From Rhizobium sp. N324 (lineage in GTDB: Bacteria > Pseudomonadota > Alphaproteobacteria > Rhizobiales > Rhizobiaceae), in NCBI RefSeq assembly GCF_001664485.1, contig NZ_CP013635.1, positions 1 through 64,000 of the forward strand: DNA of 64,000 bases. The letters are read 5' to 3'. Both the position numbers and the translations under genes were made by a program. Shown one piece after another: positions 1 to 11,633 of the stretch (its first letter is position 1; every line of letters begins with the position of its first letter). Below the pieces are notes generated by a model that was not told the origin of the DNA, made no database searches, and saw only the letters and a program-made list of their open reading frames with translations.

Positions 1-1
1 C

Positions 2-1807
2 TCACGCTGCGTCGCGATAGCTCCGTGTGCCAGGCGCCGCCCTGCCCAATTCGAACTGGGTGACCAATTCGCGCAGGCGTTCGGCCTCGCTCGCCAACGT
101 CACGCTGGCCGCCGTGGTTTCCTCCACCATTGCGGCATTCTGCTGGGTCACCTGGTCGAGTTGGTGCATGGCCGCATTGACTTCCGACAGGTTGGTCGAC
201 TGCTCGCGCGCCGCGCCTGCCAGTGCTTCCATGAACCGGTTGATATCGACGATGAAGCGGCCGATGTCGCCAAGGGCTGCGCCGGTCTGGCTGACCAGTT
301 CGACACCGGTGCTGACCTTGGCGGATGCCCGCCCGATCAGATCCTTGATCTCCTTGGCCGCCTGGGCCGAGCGTTGCGCGAGTTCGCGCACCTCCTGGGC
401 GACGACGGCAAAACCCTTGCCGGCCTCGCCGGCCCGGGCCGCCTCGACGCCGGCATTCAGCGCCAGGAGGTTGGTCTGGAAGGCAATCTGGTCGATGACG
501 GCGATGATATTGTTGATCTGCTTCGACGATTCCTCGATCTGCCCCATGGCCTCGACCGTCTGCGCCACCACCTTGCCCGATGCCATGGCGCTGCGATTGG
601 CGCTGTCGGCGACGCCGCGGGCCTCGTCGGCGATCTTGGAGGCTTCCGTCACTTTGGCAGTCACGGCGCTCAACGCCGCAGCGGTCTGTTCGAGCGTCGC
701 CGCCTGCCGCTCGGTGCGGCCGGAGAGTTCGTTGGAGCCGTTGCTGATCTCACGGGTGCCGGAGTTGATGATCGATACGCTTTCGGAGACGGAAAGCAGC
801 GTGCCGCCGAGCTGCTCGACGGAGGCGTTGAAATCATGCCGGAGCGGTTCGAATTCCGCCGCGAACCGGTCTGCGAGCTTGAAAGCGAGGTCACCCTCGG
901 CGAGCCGCTTCAGCCCGGCCGCCAGGCCCGACGTGGCGACCGTTAGCCGCTCGGCCGCGCTCGCCTCGGCCTGCTCTTGATCCGCCAGCCGGTTTGCTTC
1001 CGCCAGCCGCCGGTTCTGCTCCGCCTCGTTTTCGAGCCGGGTGCGGGCGATGGCGTTCTGACGGAAGACTTCCACCGAACCGGCCATCAGGCCGATCTCG
1101 TCGCGGCGCCCCGCATAGGGGATCGCCTTGTCGGTCTCGCCGCCTGCGAGTTCCTGCATGGATTGGGTGATGCGCTGGATCGGGCGCGACACATGCCGGG
1201 CAATGGCGATCAGGATGCCGAGGCCGAGGATCGCGGCAAGGCCCGCCAAGGCCAATTCGATTTCGATCTTCGTCTCCAGCGCGCTGCCGGCTTCAGCCAC
1301 ACTCTCGGTCGCGATCTTATCGACGATAGCGTTGACGGCGGCAATCCCGCTCAGGATCGCCTGCTGCGAGCGCGCCAGCTTTTCGGCCGTCGGCACCTCG
1401 TCCGCCTGCTCCAGGCCAAGGCTGATCCTGACATCCTTTTCCCAGACCTCATGCGCCTCGCCGAGCGATCGCACGCCTTCGGTCAGCGAAGCTGCCAGGT
1501 CGACGCGGCCAAGCTCATCGAGCGATTGCGAGAGCGCGCCGTCGGTCGCGTCGAATTCCGCCTTGACCTCGGTCGCCGGCACGAAATTCGTCATCGACAG
1601 CACCCGGTCGACAACTGATGTGGCCTGTCTGAACTGCTGTTCGATATGCGCGGAGGCCAGCTTGGCGTTCACCGCCTCCTGCACCACCGCGGCGACCCGG
1701 GTCTGGCCGGTGATTGCCTGGTAGCCGATCAGGAATGCGCTGCCGAAGCCGACGACGATCGTGGCCACCATCGGCACGAGAATCTGCATGCGTATGGAGA
1801 GTTTCAT
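2..1807 (-). CDS. Methyl-accepting chemotaxis protein
   Basis: Transmembrane chemoreceptor feeding a CheA/CheW array. The product is about 601 residues. A membrane segment spans roughly residues 10-30, a periplasmic helical sensor region follows to about 185, and a second membrane segment lies near 190-210. HAMP-type linkers come next, then the cytoplasmic signalling domain with the conserved hairpin tip ([20 protein letters not shown]). There is no C-terminal NWETF-type pentapeptide. I chose ATG 1807 because GAGG lies about 7 bases upstream; an in-frame GTG at 1816 is the alternative. It starts 10 bases after the stop of the cytochrome c peroxidase gene, so the two are probably co-transcribed. 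The ligand cannot be read from the sequence. The stop codon sits at the very edge of the window, so the gene is complete. Confidence 0.93.
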   Translation of the reverse strand: MKLSIRMQILVPMVATIVVGFGSAFLIGYQAITGQTRVAAVVQEAVNAKLASAHIEQQFRQATSVVDRVLSMTNFVPATEVKAEFDATDGALSQSLDELGRVDLAASLTEGVRSLGEAHEVWEKDVRISLGLEQADEVPTAEKLARSQQAILSGIAAVNAIVDKIATESVAEAGSALETKIEIELALAGLAAILGLGILIAIARHVSRPIQRITQSMQELAGGETDKAIPYAGRRDEIGLMAGSVEVFRQNAIARTRLENEAEQNRRLAEANRLADQEQAEASAAERLTVATSGLAAGLKRLAEGDLAFKLADRFAAEFEPLRHDFNASVEQLGGTLLSVSESVSIINSGTREISNGSNELSGRTERQAATLEQTAAALSAVTAKVTEASKIADEARGVADSANRSAMASGKVVAQTVEAMGQIEESSKQINNIIAVIDQIAFQTNLLALNAGVEAARAGEAGKGFAVVAQEVRELAQRSAQAAKEIKDLIGRASAKVSTGVELVSQTGAALGDIGRFIVDINRFMEALAGAAREQSTNLSEVNAAMHQLDQVTQQNAAMVEETTAASVTLASEAERLRELVTQFELGRAAPGTRSYRDAA

Positions 1808-1817
1808 TGCCTGCACC

Positions 1818-2804
1818 TCAGTTCGGCAGCGTCGGCAAGGGGATGTCTTGCTTTTCCGCGGTCAAAGTTCCCAGAAAGGCGACCAGATCCTTGCTCTCCT
1901 CTTCCGTCAGCAGGAAGGGCGACATCGCCGGATCGAGCGACGGACGGCTGACGCCGCCACTTTCGTAATGGACGATCACCTCGTCCATGCTCTTCAAGCT
2001 GCCATCGTGCATATAAGGACCACGGTAGAGCGTGTTGCGCAGGCCGGGCGTCTTGAAAGCGTATTTATTGCCAGGGCTGCTCGCGTCGATTTTGTAGCGG
2101 CCGATATCCTCACTCGGCAGGCCGATGTCATGGAACTTGTTGTCGGTAAAATTCCAGCCCGAATGGCAGGCGGAACAGCCGGCCGTGCCGGTGAACAGCT
2201 CGAAGCCGCGCTTGGCGCTGTCGGAGACCGCTTTCTCGTCGCCATCCACCCAGCGGTCGAAGGGCGACCAGTTGGAAACCACCGTCCGCTCATAGGTGGC
2301 GATGGCCGTCAGCAGCGTCTCCTTGCTGATGCCCTTATCGGGAAAGACCTCGCCGAACCACTTCTTGTAGTCGGGTATATCCTGCATTTCGCTCACGGCG
2401 TCGTCGAGCTTGCCGTTCATTTCGGCGGCTGCGGTGATTGGGCCCGCCGCCTGCTGCTCCAGGTTCGGCGCACGGCCGTCCCAGAAGAAGGGCGACACCC
2501 AGGCAACGTTCAAAACCGTTGGCGCCTGGCGCCCGAGCGCGGTATTGGCCGCGCCGATCGGCGTCTTCACAGGCGTCTCGAAGCCGAAGGACGGATTATG
2601 ACAGCTGGCGCAGGTCATGTTCTTGTTCCCGGAAAGCCGGGGGTCGAAGAACAGCATCTTGCCGAGCGTCGCCAATTGCGGAGAATAGGCCGTCACCCCC
2701 TGGAAAGGAACTGTCAGCGGCCGTTTATAGGCGGAAAGATCGGCGGCCGCGCCGGGCTCTGCTGCGGCCAATGCGAAGAGGGAAGCTGCAATCAGAAAAC
2801 GCAT
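1818..2804 (-). CDS. Di-heme cytochrome c peroxidase (CcpA/MauG family)
   Basis: Periplasmic enzyme that reduces hydrogen peroxide with electrons from c-type cytochromes. The product is 328 residues with a Sec signal peptide (about residues 1-21, ending AAA). Two heme-binding CxxCH motifs are visible, CASCH at 65-69 and CSACH at 210-214, which is the arrangement of the di-heme peroxidase/MauG superfamily. The length is typical for bacterial cytochrome c peroxidases. Its neighbour downstream is the chemoreceptor gene, which suggests a redox-linked unit. A run of short palindromes lies just upstream of the start. MauG-like modifying activity rather than peroxidase activity cannot be excluded from sequence alone. 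Confidence 0.88.
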   Translation of the reverse strand: MRFLIAASLFALAAAEPGAAADLSAYKRPLTVPFQGVTAYSPQLATLGKMLFFDPRLSGNKNMTCASCHNPSFGFETPVKTPIGAANTALGRQAPTVLNVAWVSPFFWDGRAPNLEQQAAGPITAAAEMNGKLDDAVSEMQDIPDYKKWFGEVFPDKGISKETLLTAIATYERTVVSNWSPFDRWVDGDEKAVSDSAKRGFELFTGTAGCSACHSGWNFTDNKFHDIGLPSEDIGRYKIDASSPGNKYAFKTPGLRNTLYRGPYMHDGSLKSMDEVIVHYESGGVSRPSLDPAMSPFLLTEEESKDLVAFLGTLTAEKQDIPLPTLPN

Positions 2805-2838
2805 GGCATTAGCAAATCCGAACCGGGTTGTGGTTGGT

Positions 2839-2866
2839 GCTAAAATTAGCGCAATTGCATTAATGC
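2839..2866. promoter_or_regulatory. Cluster of palindromes upstream of the peroxidase gene
   Basis: Three perfect palindromes follow closely: GCTAAAATTAGC (2839-2850), GCAATTGC (2852-2859) and GCATTAATGC (2857-2866). They lie 35-62 bases upstream of the cytochrome c peroxidase ATG, where a promoter or operator is expected. I cannot assign a regulator. The AT-rich cores differ from the surrounding GC-rich sequence. Confidence 0.4.
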
Positions 2867-2999
2867 TGTGTAAAGCAAAACATACCTGAGGAGAACACGA
2901 AGGTTTTGACGAATCGACACGGCGATCGTCTATAAGCCGCAGATCATCACCTCATTTGAACAAGCGGCGCTCTATTCTTCGATCCAGCACTACACGGAT

Positions 3000-3473
3000 C
3001 TAGCTGACGGCGTTCCCTTTGCCGAGCAGGGCTGCGCGGATCTGTTCGCTTTTGCTCAAGAGGGGAGGGGGAACCGGTGCGGGCTGCTCGGGCGCTTCGG
3101 CTTTGCTGGTGCTCTGCTTGAGGCTCAGGAAGCGCTTTTGCGCGACGAGCCGGTCTTCGGGCGACAGCGGTTCGACGGGTTCGCCGGCAAGGTCATGGCG
3201 CATGGCATCGGGTTGGGCGCTGGCGAAATAGTAGCGTCGGCAGTGGACGTAGGCGGCGGTGGCCCGCCGCAGCGCCGTGACGCCGGCGTCAGGTTTCAGA
3301 AGCGGACGGAGTTCATTGAAAAGACCGACGGCAAAAGGACGGATCGGATCTCCCGCTTTGGCCGGAAGCACGGCGACCGGCCGGATCAACAGCATGTTGA
3401 TCGCGGTTGCCTTCTCCACGTCGAGTTCGGTTGCCGCAATCGGTCCGCGGCTGATCTTCCAGGGTTTGTCCAT
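3000..3473 (-). CDS. ProQ/FinO-domain RNA-binding protein
   Basis: Probable RNA chaperone of about 157 residues. After a short N-terminus there is a ProQ/FinO-like core (about residues 20-105) with the pattern DPIRPFAVGLFNEL, followed by ALRRATAAYVHCRRYYFA and a DLAGEPVEPLSPEDR segment. These match the landmark positions of FinO/ProQ domains. The C-terminus is proline-rich and basic. ATG 3473 was chosen because GGAGG sits 5 bases upstream; the frame stays open further upstream but without a ribosome site. It stands alone between the peroxidase unit and panC. FinO-type proteins on rhizobial plasmids can act on antisense RNAs or on broad sRNA sets, and the targets here are unknown. Confidence 0.75.
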   Translation of the reverse strand: MDKPWKISRGPIAATELDVEKATAINMLLIRPVAVLPAKAGDPIRPFAVGLFNELRPLLKPDAGVTALRRATAAYVHCRRYYFASAQPDAMRHDLAGEPVEPLSPEDRLVAQKRFLSLKQSTSKAEAPEQPAPVPPPLLSKSEQIRAALLGKGNAVS

Positions 3474-3749
3474 GCGTCCTCCATGTAACGTCCATAGCGA
3501 CCGACTGTGATGGTATCTTGACGGATAGGGCGAGCCATGGAAGTCGCACATCGCCGGTCCGCCTGCAAGCGGCTCGGAAGCGGTGCGGGAACCCCATGGT
3601 CAAATGCCGTTTTCCCGGGCTGATATCGCTCGGTGTTCGGCATGCCGTTCCATCTAATCGTTTTTATCGCAGAATATGCATTGACCTCCAGCATCGATTA
3701 CAGTCCTTATCCGCGCCCAAGATGGAGTGACCGGCAGCAGGGAGGATAT

Positions 3750-4652
3750 ATGCGGGTTTTCTCGAGCATTGATGAGCTGCGCCACACGCTCGATGCGCTG
3801 AAGCGGCAGGGGCGCACGGTCGGCCTCGTTCCGACGATGGGCTATCTTCATGCCGGTCATATGGAACTCGTCTCGCGCGCCCGCGCCGAGAACGACATCG
3901 TCGTCGTTTCGATTTTCGTCAATCCGCTGCAGTTCGGCCCGGCCGAAGACCTGAGCAAATATCCGCGCGATCTGGAACGCGACGCAGCCATGCTGAAGCA
4001 GGCCGGGGTCAATTTCCTTTTTTCGCCCGGCGTCGAGGATATGTATCCCCGGCCCATGCTGACCGTGGTCGACGTTCCCGATCTCGGGCATGAACTCGAA
4101 GGGGCGGTCCGGCCCGGGCACTTTGCCGGCGTCGCCACGGTCGTCAACAAGCTTTTCAACATCGTGCAGCCGCAGACCGCCTATTTCGGAGAGAAGGACT
4201 ACCAGCAGGTCGTCATCATCAAACGCATGGTCGATGATCTGGCTGTGCCGGTGCGGGTGATATCGGTGCCGACCGTCAGGGACGGCGACGGCCTCGCATT
4301 GTCGTCGCGCAATGTCTATCTCAGTGCTGAGGAGCGACGTGCCGCGGCGATCGTCCCGCAGACCCTCGACGAGGCGGAGCGCCTGGTTGCCGACGGCCTG
4401 ACGGATGCCAAGGAATTGGAAGCCAAGCTCACCGAATTCCTCGGTCGCGAACCTTTGGCAAAGCCCGAAGTCGTCGCCGTCAGAGACGCTTCGACGCTTG
4501 AGCCGGTCAGCTCGATCGAAGAGCCCGTCGTCGTGGCGCTTTTCGTCCGGTTCGGCTCGACGCGGCTCCTCGACAACCGGGTGGTCCGCAACAACCGGAT
4601 TGCCGGGGTTATCGGCGGGAAGGGCCAGCCGGGAAAGGGAGTGACGAAATGA
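3750..4652 (+). CDS. panC: Pantothenate synthetase
   Basis: Cytoplasmic ligase that joins pantoate and beta-alanine with ATP to form pantothenate, the last step of vitamin B5 synthesis. The product is 300 residues. The nucleotidyl-transferase signature [10 protein letters not shown] occurs near residue 30 and the YFGEKDYQQ segment near 150, both typical of PanC. ATG 3750 follows GGAGGA with ideal spacing; the frame is open further upstream but lacks a ribosome site. The last bases overlap panB (ATGA), so translation is probably coupled. The C-terminus is slightly longer than in E. coli PanC. Confidence 0.97.
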   Translation: MRVFSSIDELRHTLDALKRQGRTVGLVPTMGYLHAGHMELVSRARAENDIVVVSIFVNPLQFGPAEDLSKYPRDLERDAAMLKQAGVNFLFSPGVEDMYPRPMLTVVDVPDLGHELEGAVRPGHFAGVATVVNKLFNIVQPQTAYFGEKDYQQVVIIKRMVDDLAVPVRVISVPTVRDGDGLALSSRNVYLSAEERRAAAIVPQTLDEAERLVADGLTDAKELEAKLTEFLGREPLAKPEVVAVRDASTLEPVSSIEEPVVVALFVRFGSTRLLDNRVVRNNRIAGVIGGKGQPGKGVTK

Positions 4653-5470
4653 GCGCGACCGGATCTCAAATGCGCCTGACGCCGACGCGCATCTGCGCTA
4701 TGAAGGGTGGCAAGCCGATCGTCTGCCTGACCGCCTATACGACGCCGATGGCGCGCCTCCTCGATGAGCATTGCGACCTGCTGCTGGTCGGAGACTCGCT
4801 CGGCATGGTGCTCTACGGCATGGAGACCACCATCGGCGTCACGCTCGACATGATGATCGCCCATGGCAAGGCTGTGATGCGCGGTGTTAGCAAGGCTTGC
4901 GTCGTCGTCGACATGCCGTTCGGCAGTTATCAGGAATCGAAAGAGGTTGCCTTCCGCAATGCCGTCCGCATCCTGCAGGAAACCGGCTGCGATGCCGTCA
5001 AGCTGGAGGGCGGCGAGGAGATGGCCGAGACCATCGCTTTTCTGACGAAGCGAGGCGTCCCGGTCATGGGACATATCGGCCTGATGCCGCAGCAGGTTCA
5101 TACCGCCGGAGGCTATCGTTCCGTCGGCCATTCGGAGCATGAGACGTCGAAGATCCGGCGCGACGCGCACGCCATCGGCGGCTCGGGCGCCTTTGCGGCC
5201 GTCATCGAAGGCACGGTGGAGCCGCTTGCCCGGGAGGTGACTTCAGCCATGCACATACCGACCATCGGTATCGGCGCCTCTTCCGCCTGCGACGGCCAGG
5301 TTCTGGTGTCCGACGACATTCTGGGGCTCTTCAACGATTTCACGCCGCGTTTCGTCAAGCGTTACGACGAACTCGGCAAGAGGATCGCGGCTGCGGCTGC
5401 GGCCTATGCCGACGAAGTCCGGTCGCGAAAATTTCCGGCAGCCGAGCATACGTTCAAACGGCGCCCGTAA
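4649..5470 (+). CDS. panB: 3-methyl-2-oxobutanoate hydroxymethyltransferase
   Basis: Transfers a hydroxymethyl group from 5,10-methylenetetrahydrofolate to 2-oxoisovalerate, giving ketopantoate for pantothenate synthesis. The product is 273 residues, the usual length. The metal and substrate region is visible as [13 protein letters not shown], followed by [15 protein letters not shown] and MGHIGLMPQ. Its start overlaps the panC stop, forming a two-gene operon. In R. etli and R. leguminosarum this pair is, from memory of the literature, plasmid-borne and the only copy in the genome, so it would make the replicon indispensable in minimal medium. Confidence 0.97.
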   Translation: MSATGSQMRLTPTRICAMKGGKPIVCLTAYTTPMARLLDEHCDLLLVGDSLGMVLYGMETTIGVTLDMMIAHGKAVMRGVSKACVVVDMPFGSYQESKEVAFRNAVRILQETGCDAVKLEGGEEMAETIAFLTKRGVPVMGHIGLMPQQVHTAGGYRSVGHSEHETSKIRRDAHAIGGSGAFAAVIEGTVEPLAREVTSAMHIPTIGIGASSACDGQVLVSDDILGLFNDFTPRFVKRYDELGKRIAAAAAAYADEVRSRKFPAAEHTFKRRP

Positions 5471-5775
5471 GGCGAGGGGCTGAGCCCGGCTGCATGCAGC
5501 CGGCGCGTCGATCGATACGCGCCACAGAGCGGGTTCGATGTTCGTTTGAGAGCCCGGCCGAGTGACGCCGTCCGCTCGAAGCCTTCCCGGCGAAGGCAAT
5601 GAAGCGCGTCGATCCGCGCCAAGATATCCAGAATTAGAGCGGTCTATACGATTCGCGCCAGAAAATTTCCCCTATCGTTCCCACACGGCCTGGCATTTCC
5701 TGGTCGTTAACGGTGCCGCCGTAGCCCTGCCTCGGGAGGACATGAGAAAACTAAAGATATTTTGAGCCGATCGAT
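5471..5775. other. Intergenic region after panB
   Basis: This 305-base gap has no credible gene. A perfect 18-base palindrome (CCGGCTGCA then TGCAGCCGG, 5486-5503) lies 16 bases after the panB stop. It could act as a transcript end structure, although no T-run follows. The short frame at 5562-5765 has no ribosome site and no recognisable content. Confidence 0.5.
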
Positions 5776-7179
5776 ATGACACGCCGTTTCTTTTCCCTTT
5801 CCCGCCTGACCGACAATCGCGACGGAGCCGTCGCAATCATCTTCATTTTGGTCGCGGTGCCTCTGCTTCTCGCAGTCGGCGCCTCCATCGATTTCATCAG
5901 AGCTTACAACGATCGAATAGATTTGCAGTCGGCCGCAGATTCCGCGGTGCTCGCGGCTGCATCGAAATATAAGCATGGGATGCCGGAGGCGAACATCTCG
6001 AGCACGGTCAGCGCCTTCCTGTCGGCGAATGGGGCGCCCAAGACAGCCATCGCCGGCAAACCGGAAGTGTCGAGCGATGAAGCGGAACTATGCCTCGACG
6101 TCGCGGACGCCGTCCCCACTACCTTCATGCAAGTGGCCAATATCCAGTCCGTTCCGATCAGTATCAGGTCCTGCGCAGCCTTGCCGGGGGTGAAGCAATT
6201 GGAGATCGCGCTGGTTCTCGACGTGTCGAGTTCGATGATCGAGGAGAACCGTTTCGCACCGATGCAAACCGCGGTCAGCGGCTTTCTGCATGCCTTCTCG
6301 TCCAACGCCGCGCTCGTCGACAAAACCAAAATCTCGATCGTGCCTTTTTCCAGCCGCGTCAACATCGGCATGGGGAATACGGCCTGGCTTCAATCGTATA
6401 ATGGAGCAGCTGCGGTTCCCAAACGCTGGACCGATCCGAAATCCGTCTACACTTCCTCCAGCTATAAGCTCGGTTATTGGATCGACGGCGTTACGCCGGT
6501 TATGTCCACGTCCACAAATTACTACTGGATGGGTTGCATCGAGCCCCGCGCCGATGTCGAGGTCAGGGATGCCGGCGCAATCGGCACCTATGGTGTCAGC
6601 GATGCGCCGCCGACCACATCCGCCTTCGTCGCGATGGACGCCAATCCCAAATCGGGAACGAGCTTCTGTCCGCCGCCGATCACGCCGCTGACCGGCGACT
6701 TCACCTATCTGAAAAACGTCGTGACCCAGCTGACATCCGAAGGCTCCACCCGCCTGGACGCCGGCGTGGTCGCGGGATGGTACACCTTGTCGCCGAAATG
6801 GAAGGGCGTGTGGGGCGACAAGTCCTCGCCGGCGGTCGCATCCGATTCCGTGCAGAAAGTCATGGTGTTCATGACCGACGGCGAGATGAACACGAAATAT
6901 GACCCAAGCGGCAAGTTCGATTGGATCTGCTCTCAATCGCCATCGTCAGCGTGCAACAAGGTGGCCACCTCCGCGATGCAGGCCGCATGCTCAGCGATGA
7001 AGAAGAGCGGCATCGAAATCTATACGCTGTCTTATAGCAGCGATGCCGATGTGGTGAACATTCGCAACTGCGCCACCAATACCGCACATTTTTTCACCGC
7101 ATCGCCGGCCACCATCAAGACCGTCTACGAGACGATCGCCGCTGCCATTCGCGGGGATACGTTGCGGCTGACACAGTAG
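5776..7179 (+). CDS. TadG-like pilus-associated protein with vWA domain
   Basis: Membrane-anchored protein of 467 residues. The N-terminus carries a TadE/TadG-type segment: a short basic head, DGAVAIIFIL, then a hydrophobic helix to about residue 40, followed by a helical stalk rich in alanine. From about residue 140 a von Willebrand A domain begins with the metal-site motif DVSSS, and a later FMTDGE matches the end of the MIDAS region. Such proteins belong to Flp/Tad pilus systems, but no other tad gene is in the window, so this is an orphan here. No strong ribosome site precedes the ATG. An inverted-repeat element follows directly. Confidence 0.8.
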   Translation: MTRRFFSLSRLTDNRDGAVAIIFILVAVPLLLAVGASIDFIRAYNDRIDLQSAADSAVLAAASKYKHGMPEANISSTVSAFLSANGAPKTAIAGKPEVSSDEAELCLDVADAVPTTFMQVANIQSVPISIRSCAALPGVKQLEIALVLDVSSSMIEENRFAPMQTAVSGFLHAFSSNAALVDKTKISIVPFSSRVNIGMGNTAWLQSYNGAAAVPKRWTDPKSVYTSSSYKLGYWIDGVTPVMSTSTNYYWMGCIEPRADVEVRDAGAIGTYGVSDAPPTTSAFVAMDANPKSGTSFCPPPITPLTGDFTYLKNVVTQLTSEGSTRLDAGVVAGWYTLSPKWKGVWGDKSSPAVASDSVQKVMVFMTDGEMNTKYDPSGKFDWICSQSPSSACNKVATSAMQAACSAMKKSGIEIYTLSYSSDADVVNIRNCATNTAHFFTASPATIKTVYETIAAAIRGDTLRLTQ

Positions 7180-7200
7180 TCGCCGAGGGCGCCCATTGCG

Positions 7201-7358
7201 ACCCCAAACCCCTCCCCAACCCCTCGCCACAAGGGGGAGGGGCTAGAATGCTGCACCGGTTTTACCTCGATCACACCATTCGTGGCGCTGATTTCGGAGT
7301 GAGGCAGTGCCGCAAGTTAAGCCCCTCCCCCTTGTGGGGAGGGGTTTGGGGCGGGGTC
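7201..7358. repeat. GC-rich inverted repeat element
   Basis: Two arms of about 35-40 bases (7205-7244 and 7320-7352) are near-perfect reverse complements, built around CACAAGGGGGAGGGGCT. About 75 bases separate them. It lies between the converging ends of the TadG-like gene and oxyR. This is the architecture of rhizobial intergenic mosaic/palindromic elements, and related GC-rich arms occur elsewhere in the window. Confidence 0.75.
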
Positions 7359-7387
7359 TTGGGCACCACTGAACAACCATGGCCCGT

Positions 7388-8302
7388 TCACCCCCCGGCA
7401 TGCTGCTCGCGCATCGCCTCCGCCGAGCGGCGAACCGCCTCGGAGACCTGCAGGAGCTGTTTGGCCATGGGGGTGGAATTGCGCCAGACCATGCCGATCG
7501 TTCGCGACGGCTGCGGAGACTGGAAGCGGGAGATCGAAACCTGCGCCGAGCGTGTTTCGATCGGAACGGCCATTTCCGGGATCAAGGTAATGCCGATTCC
7601 GGCGCTGACCATCTGGACCAGGGTGGAGAGCGAGCTGCCTTCCATGACTTCGCGCGGGCGGGCCGGCCCGATCTTGCAGAACGACAGCGCCTGATCGCGG
7701 AAGCAGTGGCCTTCTTCCAACAGCAGCAGCCGCATTTCGCGTAGCGCTTCGCGTTCGGGCACCGGCTTGCCTTCGTCTTCGGGCCGCCGCACCAGCACGA
7801 ACTCCTCCTTGAAGAGTTCGAACTCGGTCAGCGACGGTTCCGACACCGGCAGCGCGACGATCGCCGTATCCAGCTGGCCTTGCGCCAACTCCTGAACCAG
7901 CTTTGCCGTCTGCGTCTCGCGCACTTCGATCTGAATGCCGGCGAAAGTTTTGTTCAGATCGTTTATGATGACCGGCAGCAGATAGGGGGCGATCGTCGGG
8001 ATGATGCCGATGCGCAGCCGCGTCAGGAAGGAATCGCGTGAGGCGCGCGCCAGTTCCCCCAGCTCGTCCACGGCGCGCAGGATCTCGCGGACCCTCAGAG
8101 CGAAGGTCTGGCCGAAGGCCGTCAGTTTCACCTCGCGCGCGCTGCGCTCGAAAAGCTCGCTGCCCAACTCCTGCTCAAGTTCTTTGATCTGCATGGAGAG
8201 GGCCGGCTGGGAAATGGCGCAGGCCTCGGCTGCGCGCCGGAAGCGCCCATCCCTTGCAAGGGCTTCGAAATAACGCAGCTGTTTCAGGGTCAGGTTCTTC
8301 AT
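7388..8302 (-). CDS. oxyR: Hydrogen peroxide-sensing LysR regulator OxyR
   Basis: LysR-type transcription regulator of 304 residues. The N-terminal winged helix-turn-helix (residues 1-60) is typical of the family. The redox pair of OxyR is present at C200 (EEGHCFRDQ) and C209 (ALSFCK), matching C199 and C208 of E. coli. Peroxide is expected to form a disulfide here and switch on katG, which is divergently placed. The shared 141-base intergenic region contains a symmetrical site over the oxyR start codon, so autoregulation is likely. Confidence 0.95.
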   Translation of the reverse strand: MKNLTLKQLRYFEALARDGRFRRAAEACAISQPALSMQIKELEQELGSELFERSAREVKLTAFGQTFALRVREILRAVDELGELARASRDSFLTRLRIGIIPTIAPYLLPVIINDLNKTFAGIQIEVRETQTAKLVQELAQGQLDTAIVALPVSEPSLTEFELFKEEFVLVRRPEDEGKPVPEREALREMRLLLLEEGHCFRDQALSFCKIGPARPREVMEGSSLSTLVQMVSAGIGITLIPEMAVPIETRSAQVSISRFQSPQPSRTIGMVWRNSTPMAKQLLQVSEAVRRSAEAMREQHAGG

Positions 8303-8315
8303 AAGTTCAACTTAT
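8301..8315. promoter_or_regulatory. Probable OxyR operator
   Basis: ATAAGTTCAACTTAT is a perfect 15-base palindrome around a central C and contains the LysR signature T-N11-A. It overlaps the oxyR start codon in the oxyR/katG divergent region. A weaker related half-site (AACTTAA) lies about 20 bases further toward katG. This is placed for autorepression of oxyR and activation of katG. Confidence 0.6.
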
Positions 8316-8365
8316 CGCAGCAATCAGTAAATCCAACTTAAAATTATCATATGCTTCCGATATGA

Positions 8366-10630
<2,265 letters not shown>

Positions 10631-10645
10631 TCGGCAAGCATTTCA

Positions 10646-10679
10646 CCCGGGCGCAGCTTCGGCTGCGCCCGGGCTTTTT
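10646..10679 (+). terminator. Rho-independent terminator of katG
   Basis: A 12-bp perfect stem (CCCGGGCGCAGC paired with GCTGCGCCCGGG), a TTCG loop and then CTTTTT. It begins 15 bases after the katG stop. Confidence 0.93.
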
Positions 10680-10751
10680 CGCCTCAATTGAAATACCGTG
10701 CGTTTCCAACGCATTCCTTCTCCTCCCGCGATGCGGCGTGTTTCACAAGAA

Positions 10752-10957
10752 AGAGAAGGCGTGCCGTGGCCGCCCCCCTCTGCCCTGCCGGGCATCTCCA
10801 CAACGGGAGAGATCGGATGGGGGCTGGATCATCGCTCCCTCTCTACCGTCTCGGAGTCTGCGGTAGTTGTTTGAGGAAACCATCGCGCCCAGCCAATCTC
10901 CCCTGTGGGGGAGATGCCCGGCAGGGCAGAGGGGGCGGCCACGGCACGCCTTCTCTT
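10752..10957. repeat. Inverted repeat element with about 60-base arms
   Basis: The arm at 10752-10815 and the arm at 10893-10957 are reverse complements over about 60 bases with few mismatches. Both carry AGAGAAGGCGTGCC and CTGCCCTGCCGGGCATCTCC. About 75 bases lie between them. There is no coding potential. This fills most of the gap between katG and the next gene and looks like a rhizobial dispersed palindromic unit. Confidence 0.8.
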
Positions 10958-10974
10958 CCGTCCGTCAACAGCGG

Positions 10975-11002
10975 AAAACCCCGTGTGGGGTGAACACGGG
11001 GT
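10975..11002 (-). terminator. Terminator of the NTF2-like gene
   Basis: On the minus strand a 9-bp stem (ACCCCGTGT with ACACGGGGT) encloses a 7-base loop and is followed by TTTTC. It lies about 32 bases after the stop of the gene at 11034-11489. Confidence 0.8.
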
Positions 11003-11033
11003 CTTCCTGCCGGACCAACAGGTCGATGAAACC

Positions 11034-11489
11034 TTACTTCTCCGGCATCATCGAAGAGTGGTGCGAGGTGATCAGCCAGTTCCCGTCCTTGAACTCGTAG
11101 GTGTAGGTATAGCGGGCCGGGACCTTGGAGCCGTCCTTCAGCGTGAAGGTGTAGGTGCCGGTATCGACGGCCCAGTTGCAGCCGAGCTTGATGTCACGGC
11201 TGTCGATGTGGCCCTTGGGCTCCTTTTCCAGGAAGTGCGTGAAATAATCGATCCGCTCTTCCTGGGTGAGGCGCGGCTTGTTCGCGAGCGTCGCCAGCAG
11301 CACCGAGTCTTCGCTGTAGTTCTTGGCGACTTTCTGAGGGCTCAGCGTTGCGAGCGAGGCGTTCCAGCGGTCGAAGAGCTTGGCGACCTGCTCTTCGCTC
11401 ACCGGCGCGCAAGTCGCCGTTTCGGCCGCTGCAGCCGACTGGACCTGAACGAAACCGAGGACGAGGGCGGCAGCAATGATGGTACGCAT
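11034..11489 (-). CDS. Secreted NTF2-fold protein (SgcJ/DUF4440-like)
   Basis: A 151-residue protein with a Sec signal peptide (about residues 1-21, ending SAAAA). The mature part shows the NTF2-like/SnoaL pattern: a helical start (EEQVAKLFDRWNASL), a DSVLL segment and a C-terminal sheet (YTYEFKDGNWLITSHHSS). The C-terminal HHSS stretch is common in the calcium/calmodulin-kinase-association-like branch. The function is unknown; members of this family bind small ligands or act as oligomeric scaffolds. It is transcribed alone, with its own terminator, and divergently from the histidine kinase gene. Confidence 0.7.
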   Translation of the reverse strand: MRTIIAAALVLGFVQVQSAAAAETATCAPVSEEQVAKLFDRWNASLATLSPQKVAKNYSEDSVLLATLANKPRLTQEERIDYFTHFLEKEPKGHIDSRDIKLGCNWAVDTGTYTFTLKDGSKVPARYTYTYEFKDGNWLITSHHSSMMPEK

Positions 11490-11633
11490 ATTTGGCTTCC
11501 TATCTGGCGGTTCCGGCGGATATCGCTTCGGTCGACCGCATGACCAATATCTAAGAGCCCGCCACTGCTGCTCCCATCTGCCGGGTGGCTCCGATCCGAT
11601 CTGCCGAACGGCATAGATGACATTCGCACTGGA

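Noticed and set aside
5562..5765. 67-codon frame between panB and the TadG-like gene
   Set aside because: No ribosome site and no recognisable content. It lies wholly in intergenic sequence.
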